A stretch of DNA of 32,576 nucleotides, from positions 1 through 32,576 of the forward strand of contig PNML01000032.1 in assembly GCA_013823635.1 (NCBI GenBank), given 5' to 3'. The notes below the pieces were generated by a model that saw nothing but the letters and a program-made list of their open reading frames with translations, made no database searches and was not told where the DNA came from. Shown piece after piece: positions 27,264-32,576 of this stretch (positions within the stretch are counted from its first letter, which is position 1; each line of letters starts with the position of its first letter). The stretch comes from Polaromonas sp. GTDB lineage: Bacteria > Pseudomonadota > Gammaproteobacteria > Burkholderiales > Burkholderiaceae_C. The position numbers and the translations under genes were made by a program.

Positions 27264-27321
27264 GTTTGATCCGGTCTTAGAGCCGACCGCCCCTGAGCGG
27301 ACCGGCCCGTGCCGGCAACCG

Positions 27322-28602
27322 TCACTTCTTCTCAGGTTCGTCCTTCTTCTTGTCGTTGCCTTCGATGAAGGGGCTCCATGGCTGCGCCTTGATGGGGCCG
27401 GGGGTCTTCCAGACCACGTTGAACTGGCCGTCGGCCTTGATCTCACCAATGAACACGGGCTTGTGCAGGTGGTGGTTCTTCTCGTCCATCTTGGACGTGA
27501 AGCCGCCGGGTGCCTTGAAGGTTTGGCCCGCCATGGCGGCGATGACCTTGTCCACCTCGGTGGACTTGGCTTTCTCCACGGCCTGCTTCCACATGTGGAT
27601 GCCGATGTAGGTGGCTTCCATCGGGTCGTTGGTCAGGGGCTTGTCCATGTGGCCGGGGATTTTCTTGGCCTTGGCGTATTCGCTCCACTTCTTGATGAAC
27701 TCAGCATTGGTCGGGTTCTTGATGCTCATGAAGTAGTTCCAGGCGGCCAAGTGGCCCACCAGCGGCTTGGTGTCCACGCCACGCAGCTCTTCTTCACCCA
27801 CGCTGAAGGCCACCACAGGCACGTCTTTGGCCTTCAGGCCGGCATTGCCCAGCTCTTTGTAGAACGGCACGTTGGAGTCGCCGTTGATGGTGGAGATGAC
27901 CGCTGTCTTGCCACCGGCAGAAAACTTCTTGATGTCGGCGACGATGGTCTGGTAGTCCGAGTGGCCAAAGGGCGTGTACTTCTCGTCGATGTCCTTGTCG
28001 GCCACGCCCTTGCTCTTCAGGAAGGCGCGCAGGATCTTGTTGGTGGTGCGGGGGTACACGTAGTCGGTGCCCAGCAGCACAAAGCGCTTGGCACTGCCGC
28101 CGTCTTTGCTCATCAGGTATTCCACTGCGGGAATGGCCTGCTGGTTGGGTGCGGCACCGGTGTAGAACACGTTTTTGCTCAGCTCTTCGCCCTCGTACTG
28201 CACGGGGTAGAACAGCAGGCCGTTCATTTCTTCCACCACGGGCAACACGGACTTGCGGCTCACGCTGGTCCAGCAGCCGAAGATCACGCTGACCTTGTCC
28301 TGGCCCAGCAGCTGCTTGGTTTTTTCAGCGAACAGCGGCCAGTTGGAGGCGGGGTCCACCACCACGGGTTCCAGTTTTTTGCCCAGCACGCCACCCTTGG
28401 CGTTGATCTCGTCAATGGCCATGAGCACGGTGTCTTTCAACACGGTCTCGGAAATGGCCATGGTGCCGGACAGGCTGTGCAACACGCCCACCTTGATGGT
28501 GTCAGCGGCTTGGGCGGACAGGCCAGCAAAACCCAGGGACGCCACGACAGCGGCGGCCGACAGGGTTTTCAACGTAAAACGGCGGGGATTGGGGTGTGAC
28601 AT
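27322..28602 (-). CDS. urtA: Urea ABC transporter substrate-binding protein UrtA
   Basis: Periplasmic urea-binding protein of the LivJ/AmiC-like family, 426 residues. A signal peptide (FTLKTLSAAAVVASLGFAG, cleavage after AQA) precedes the mature sequence. The family hallmarks are clear: VGVLHSLSGTMAISE, FGCWTSVSRKSVLPVVEE, GLLFYPVQYEGEE, FVLLGTDYVYPRTTN and NDPMEATYIGIHMWKQAVE. The ATG at 28602 has GGAG upstream. A terminator about 60 bp downstream and the opposite-strand EAL gene decouple it from urtBCDE. Its upstream region carries the TACGCC-N4-GGCGTA dyad 123 bp from the ATG. No sigma-54 promoter with correct spacing was found. Confidence 0.96.
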   Translation of the reverse strand: MSHPNPRRFTLKTLSAAAVVASLGFAGLSAQAADTIKVGVLHSLSGTMAISETVLKDTVLMAIDEINAKGGVLGKKLEPVVVDPASNWPLFAEKTKQLLGQDKVSVIFGCWTSVSRKSVLPVVEEMNGLLFYPVQYEGEELSKNVFYTGAAPNQQAIPAVEYLMSKDGGSAKRFVLLGTDYVYPRTTNKILRAFLKSKGVADKDIDEKYTPFGHSDYQTIVADIKKFSAGGKTAVISTINGDSNVPFYKELGNAGLKAKDVPVVAFSVGEEELRGVDTKPLVGHLAAWNYFMSIKNPTNAEFIKKWSEYAKAKKIPGHMDKPLTNDPMEATYIGIHMWKQAVEKAKSTEVDKVIAAMAGQTFKAPGGFTSKMDEKNHHLHKPVFIGEIKADGQFNVVWKTPGPIKAQPWSPFIEGNDKKKDEPEKK

Positions 28603-28724
28603 GGGGCGCTTCTCCAAAAGTTGACAAAGGGTGGGCAAAGGTGAAATCCGTGCTGCCTGGGGGAATGAGACCCCCCTTTCACAGCGGATGCACGGACTGT
28701 AGGGACAACCCCCATCCCCGTCTG

Positions 28725-28768
28725 TACGCCGCATGGCGTACGGGGGTGTGACGCAGGTGACTCGTCGC
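28725..28768. promoter_or_regulatory. Shared dyad element, copy 2 (urtA/chemoreceptor divergent region)
   Basis: A perfect dyad TACGCC-GCAT-GGCGTA (28725-28740) followed by CGGG and a GTGACGCAGGTGA-CT-GTCGC stretch, parallel to copy 1 at 26311-26351 with a 3-base length difference. A degenerate second dyad, GATGCC-CCAG-GGCGTA, lies at 28782-28797. On the urtA side, TACAGT about 25 bp from the dyad is a possible -10 box. Confidence 0.65.
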
Positions 28769-28867
28769 TAGGGTCATTCCCGATGCCCCAGGGCGTATCT
28801 GTCCGTATCCTCCGCAGCCATCCTGAGTCTGTGGACCGCATGGACACCCCCTGATCTTTCTCGCACC

Positions 28868-30667
28868 ATGAACCATTTCAAAATTTCCACACGCCTGCTC
28901 TTGTTGGTGGCCATCCTGTCTGTGCTGCTGGTGGCCGTCGGCGGCATTGGGTTGCTGGGCATCCGCCAATCCAACGATGCACTGAAAACGGTGTACGAAG
29001 ACCGCACCGTGCCGTCCAGCCAGATTGCCGAAATCAACCGCCTGCTGCTGCGCAACCGGCTGGCCGTCGCGAATGCCCTGAACTCACCCATGCCCGAGGC
29101 CATCAATGCCGCGGCCAATGAGATTGAGGCCAACATCGTCGCCATCAGCAAGGTCTGGCAGAGCTACACCGCCACGGCCATGACGGCCGATGAGGCACGG
29201 GTGGCCCAAAAGTTCGCAGATGACCGAACCCGTTTTGTCAAAGAAGCCCTGCAGCCAGCAGTCGCGGCCATGCGGGCCGACGACATGCAGGCCGTCAAGA
29301 TCCTGACCGTCGAAAAAATCAACCCGCTCTTCACCCCCGTGGAAGCGGGTGTTGAAGCGCTCATGCAAATCCAGTTGTCCGAGGGTAAACGGGAGTACGA
29401 AGCCTCTGTGGTCCGCCAGAACACCATCCGGTGGGTGGCGTTGTCGTCGGTGGTGCTGGGCGTGCTGTTTGCCGTCCTCTTCGGACTGGCGCTGTTGCGT
29501 GGCATCTCCCGCTCGCTCCAGCAGGCCACCCAGGCCGCCGATGCCGTGGCCCACGGCGACCTGACACGTCCCATTCAGCCGGAAGGCAACGACGAAGTCG
29601 CCCAGTTGCTCAGGTCGCTGGCCGACATGCAGACCAGCTTGCTCAAGGTGGTGAGCAGCGTGCGCCAGGGCTCGGAGGGCGTGTCCACCGCCAGCTCGGA
29701 AATCGCCCAGGGCAACCACGACCTGTCCGCCCGCACCGAGCAACAGGCCAGCTCGCTGGAGGAAACCGCCGCCAGCATGGAGCAGCTCAGTGCCACGGTG
29801 AAACAAAACGCCGACAGCGCCCGTCAGGCCAACCAACTGGCCATGAGCGCTTCCGAGGTGGCGATCAGAGGCGGCGAGGTGGTGGGTGAAGTTGTCGAAA
29901 CCATGAAGGGCATCAACGACGCCTCCCGCAAGATTGCCGACATCATCAGCGTGATCGACGGCATCGCGTTCCAGACCAATATCCTGGCCCTCAACGCCGC
30001 CGTCGAGGCAGCCCGCGCCGGTGAGCAGGGACGCGGGTTTGCCGTGGTCGCGGGTGAGGTGCGCTCGCTGGCCGGGCGCAGTGCAGAAGCCGCCAAGGAA
30101 ATCAAGGCACTCATCAACGCCAGTGTGTCCAGGGTGGAAGAAGGTTCGGCCCTGGTGGACCGCGCGGGCAGCACCATGAGCGAGGTGGTCACCAGCATCC
30201 GGCGCGTCACCGACCTGATGGGCGAAATCAGTGCCGCCAGCAGCGAGCAGTCGGCCGGCGTCAGCCAGGTGGGCGAGGCCGTGACCCAGATGGATCAGGT
30301 GACCCAGCAAAATGCGGCGTTGGTCGAGCAGATGGCGGCGGCAGCCGCCAGCCTGCGCAACCAGGCGCAGGACCTGGTTCAGGTGGTGTCGGTGTTCAAG
30401 GTGAACTCCGATGGCACCCGCAAGGACCACCCCCGCCCTGCCCGCGCAGCCCCCCAAATGGCACCCCAACCCTCGCCCCCGGCCACCGTCCGGCAAACCC
30501 CGTCATTGCCGCCCAAAGTGGCCAAGGCCCCCGCAGCCACCCAGGCCGTCCAGGCGGACTCGCCCAAGCGGGTCACGGCGGCCAGCCAGGCCTCCAAACC
30601 CGCTGCCACGGCTTCCCGCCAAGTGGCCACGGCGCAAGGCGAGGACGGCGACTGGGAAACCTTCTGA
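28868..30667 (+). CDS. Methyl-accepting chemotaxis protein with four-helix-bundle ligand domain and DWETF tail
   Basis: A 599-residue transmembrane chemoreceptor. TM1 is at about 9-31, a helical periplasmic domain of 4HB_MCP type at about 32-188, TM2 at about 190-212, HAMP after that, then the signalling coiled coil. The hairpin tip around residues 368-400 ([21 protein letters not shown]) is typical of receptors that engage CheA/CheW. An Ala/Pro-rich linker of about 70 residues ends in DWETF, matching the NWETF pentapeptide by which E. coli Tar/Tsr bind CheR and CheB. Ligand unknown. Its divergent placement with urtA and the shared dyad make urea, or urea-loaded UrtA, a candidate signal by inference only. 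Confidence 0.93.
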   Translation: MNHFKISTRLLLLVAILSVLLVAVGGIGLLGIRQSNDALKTVYEDRTVPSSQIAEINRLLLRNRLAVANALNSPMPEAINAAANEIEANIVAISKVWQSYTATAMTADEARVAQKFADDRTRFVKEALQPAVAAMRADDMQAVKILTVEKINPLFTPVEAGVEALMQIQLSEGKREYEASVVRQNTIRWVALSSVVLGVLFAVLFGLALLRGISRSLQQATQAADAVAHGDLTRPIQPEGNDEVAQLLRSLADMQTSLLKVVSSVRQGSEGVSTASSEIAQGNHDLSARTEQQASSLEETAASMEQLSATVKQNADSARQANQLAMSASEVAIRGGEVVGEVVETMKGINDASRKIADIISVIDGIAFQTNILALNAAVEAARAGEQGRGFAVVAGEVRSLAGRSAEAAKEIKALINASVSRVEEGSALVDRAGSTMSEVVTSIRRVTDLMGEISAASSEQSAGVSQVGEAVTQMDQVTQQNAALVEQMAAAAASLRNQAQDLVQVVSVFKVNSDGTRKDHPRPARAAPQMAPQPSPPATVRQTPSLPPKVAKAPAATQAVQADSPKRVTAASQASKPAATASRQVATAQGEDGDWETF

Positions 30668-30690
30668 CGCCATCGGTCAGCGGTTTCGCG

Positions 30691-30746
30691 TATAGTCGCG
30701 CAGCTTTCAGCCGGGCCGTTCACGGGAACTTCGTGCGGCCTCGCTG
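30691..30746 (+). other. Possible promoter and leader hairpin before the hemerythrin-PAS gene
   Basis: A -10-like TATAGT lies at 30691-30696. It is followed at 30708-30746 by a nested hairpin in which CAGC, GGCCG and CACG pair with CGTG, CGGCC and GCTG; each internal loop is two-by-two or absent, and the apex is 7 nt. A second inverted repeat, CCGCC/GGCGG, lies near 30761-30777. No T run follows. It could be a structured 5' leader or part of a small RNA. No known riboswitch class was recognised. Confidence 0.35.
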
Positions 30747-30854
30747 AATCTGTCAATTGACCGCCCAGCGCAGGCGGGTGGGGCGTGTGTACACATGACC
30801 CCACAGGGAAGGGACCAGAGCACTCGCCCCATCGCTACCCCGATTCCCTGCCCC

Positions 30855-32576
30855 ATGAACACCCACATCGATATATTTGTCTGGAACGACCACTTCAACA
30901 CCGGTCTGCCGGTGGTCGATGCCCAGCACCGCCAACTCCTGGCCATGCTCAACCTGCTGGCCAGTCGCCTCGTTTTCGCCCCCGATGAGCCTGGTTTGCA
31001 ACGCATCCTGCAGGAGCTGACGGCTTACGCCACCCACCACTTCCACGATGAAGAGGCCATCTGGGCCACCTACCTGCCCCAGGACCCGCTGGAAGTGGCG
31101 CACAAAGCCAGCCACCGCCAGTTTTTCGACCAGATTGCCCAGCTCAGCCACGACCTGAAAAGCCGACCGCTGTCGGAACTGGCCGAAACCCTGCTGGGCT
31201 TTCTGGCCCGCTGGCTGGTGTCGCACATCCTGGGGGCTGACCGGCACCTCGCCCATGTGGTCACCGGTCTGCAGCAGGGGCTGGACATGGCCGCCGCCAA
31301 GCGGCATGCGGCCCAGCAGGTGGCCACTTCCGCCCAATCGCTGATTGAGATCATCCTGTCGGTCTACGGGGCATTGGCCACCCACACCCCGCGCCTGATG
31401 CGCGAGGTCCATGAGCACGAATTGGCCTCTGCCGCCCTGCAAGCCAGTGAAGCCCGCATGCGCGGCCTGTTTGACCAGGCGCCCCTGGCCTACCAGTCGC
31501 TGGACCTGGGTGGTCACATCCTGGAGGTGAATGCCGTCTGGCAGGCCCAGATGGGCTACACGCGCGATGAGGTGATGGGCCGCTTCATTGGCGACTTCAT
31601 CGCCGAGACATCGAAAGCGACCCTGGCCTGCGAATTCCCCCGGTTCCAGTCCACCGGACGCACCGACGGCCCGGTGTTTGAAATGGTGCGCAAAGACGGC
31701 AGCCGGTTTCTGTGGCAGGTGAATGGCCGCATCGCCCGCGACAACCTGGGCAACGCCCTGCACACCCACTGCCTGCTCACCGACATCACCGAGCGCCAGC
31801 AGATGGAAGCGGCGCTGGCCCAGGAGCGCCACACCCTCAAAACCCTGATCAAGACCATTCCCGACCTGGTCTGGCTGAAAGACCCGAACGGGGTTTACCT
31901 GGCCTGCAACCCTCGGTTTGAGCAGCTCTACGGCGCCAGTGAAGGTGAGATTGTGGGCAAGACGGATGCCGACTTCGTCACGCCCGAGCTGGCCGAGTTC
32001 TTCCGGGCCCACGACCAGCTGGCCGTGTCCAACGGAGGCCCCACCGTCAACGACGAGTGGCTGACCTTTGCCAGCGACGGCCACAGCGAATGGGTGGAAA
32101 CCACCAAAACCCCCATGTTCGACACCCAGGGGAACCTGATGGGGGTGCTGGGCATAGGCCGAGACATGACCGAGCGCCAGCGCAGCGCCGAGGAACTGCG
32201 GCGCCGCGAGCAGTACCTGCGGGCGGTGCTGGACAACTTCCCCTTCATCATCTGGCTGAAAGACAGCGACAGCCGCTACCTGGCGGTCAACCAGGCCTTT
32301 GCCCACGCCAGCGGCGCCAGCCGACCCGAGGAACTGGTGGGCAAATCCGACCTGGACATCTGGCCCACCGCCCTGGCCAACGCCTATCGGCGCGACGACG
32401 ACGAGGTGATCCGATCGGGCTTGCCCATCACCGTGGAGGAACCCCTGGATGGCCCCGGCCAGAAGGGGTGGGTGGAAACCTACAAATCCCCCGTGCGCAT
32501 CGACCAGACCGTGATTGGCACAGTGGGCTATGCCCGCGACATCACCGAGCGCAAAACCGCCGAGGAAAAGCTGTTG
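30855..32576 (+). CDS. Bacteriohemerythrin-PAS-PAS-PAS sensor protein, 3'-truncated by window edge
   Basis: The frame is open for 574 codons to the last base of the window. Residues 1-135 form a hemerythrin-like domain with every expected di-iron ligand: H25, H62, E66, H83, H87, H124 and D129, with spacings close to bacteriohemerythrin. It should bind oxygen or report redox state. Three PAS domains follow, starting near residues 205, 325 and 455, each ending in a D-[IM]-TER signature (LTDITERQ, GRDMTERQ, ARDITERK). The output domain lies beyond the window; a GGDEF, GGDEF-EAL or histidine kinase module would all fit. No signal peptide or membrane helix is visible, so it is probably cytoplasmic. 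The ATG at 30855 begins the hemerythrin fold directly. Confidence 0.92.
   Translation, partial: MNTHIDIFVWNDHFNTGLPVVDAQHRQLLAMLNLLASRLVFAPDEPGLQRILQELTAYATHHFHDEEAIWATYLPQDPLEVAHKASHRQFFDQIAQLSHDLKSRPLSELAETLLGFLARWLVSHILGADRHLAHVVTGLQQGLDMAAAKRHAAQQVATSAQSLIEIILSVYGALATHTPRLMREVHEHELASAALQASEARMRGLFDQAPLAYQSLDLGGHILEVNAVWQAQMGYTRDEVMGRFIGDFIAETSKATLACEFPRFQSTGRTDGPVFEMVRKDGSRFLWQVNGRIARDNLGNALHTHCLLTDITERQQMEAALAQERHTLKTLIKTIPDLVWLKDPNGVYLACNPRFEQLYGASEGEIVGKTDADFVTPELAEFFRAHDQLAVSNGGPTVNDEWLTFASDGHSEWVETTKTPMFDTQGNLMGVLGIGRDMTERQRSAEELRRREQYLRAVLDNFPFIIWLKDSDSRYLAVNQAFAHASGASRPEELVGKSDLDIWPTALANAYRRDDDEVIRSGLPITVEEPLDGPGQKGWVETYKSPVRIDQTVIGTVGYARDITERKTAEEKLL

Noticed and set aside
28603-28760. 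Sigma-54 promoter for urtA
   Set aside because: The best candidate on the minus strand (GG then TTTGC) has 11 instead of 10 bases between the GG and GC dinucleotides, which sigma-54 does not tolerate well.
30668-30854. GEMM-type c-di-GMP riboswitch in the hemerythrin-PAS leader
   Set aside because: The conserved core sequences of GEMM-I are absent; only unspecific GC-rich hairpins are seen.
30753-32306. 517-codon minus-strand open frame at the right edge
   Set aside because: It is antisense to the hemerythrin-PAS gene, which has all its metal ligands and three PAS domains in the plus frame.

Overview
The window looks like chromosome of a betaproteobacterium, most likely Burkholderiales, family Comamonadaceae. 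This is inferred from the high GC content, the urtABCDE organisation, the monomeric isocitrate dehydrogenase and the style of the signalling proteins; no marker gene in the window fixes the genus. Both window edges cut genes: aminopeptidase N lacks its 5' end and a hemerythrin-PAS sensor lacks its 3' end.

Left part (1-10912) is mainly core metabolism. It holds pepN, fbp (fructose-1,6-bisphosphatase), a tRNA-Thr(CGT) whose promoter lies in the end of fbp, then on the minus strand a DTW-domain tRNA modification gene (tapT-like), a LysE-type exporter, a decayed fumarylacetoacetate-hydrolase remnant and monomeric icd. An MFS transporter and a malic enzyme-phosphotransacetylase fusion (maeB) follow on the plus strand.

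Middle part (10913-15315) is a nitrogen-scavenging operon. An NMT1-type ABC transporter (binding protein, ATPase, permease) is followed by a guanine-deaminase-like enzyme and the urease accessory gene ureD. The four downstream genes are packed tightly or overlap. Its leader carries a well-spaced sigma-54 promoter, an NtrC-like site and a perfect GntR-like inverted repeat.

Right part (15316-32576) mixes c-di-GMP signalling with urea uptake. A PhnD-like periplasmic sensor with PAS-PAS-GGDEF-EAL converges on a GGDEF-EAL protein that is translationally coupled to a di-iron-type metallo-beta-lactamase-fold protein. The urea ABC transporter urtABCDE reads leftward, but an oppositely oriented stand-alone EAL phosphodiesterase splits urtA from urtBCDE. 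Right of urtA, read divergently, is a methyl-accepting chemotaxis protein with a DWETF tail, then a hemerythrin-PAS-PAS-PAS sensor.

The most interesting signal is a roughly 40-bp element built on the dyad TACGCC-N4-GGCGTA. It occurs exactly twice, once in the urtB/EAL divergent region and once in the urtA/chemoreceptor divergent region. It could place urea transport, chemotaxis and c-di-GMP turnover under one regulator. A second unusual signal is a short GCGCTT-type repeat, found inside the coding sequences of pepN and urtB and in the urtD-urtE gap.
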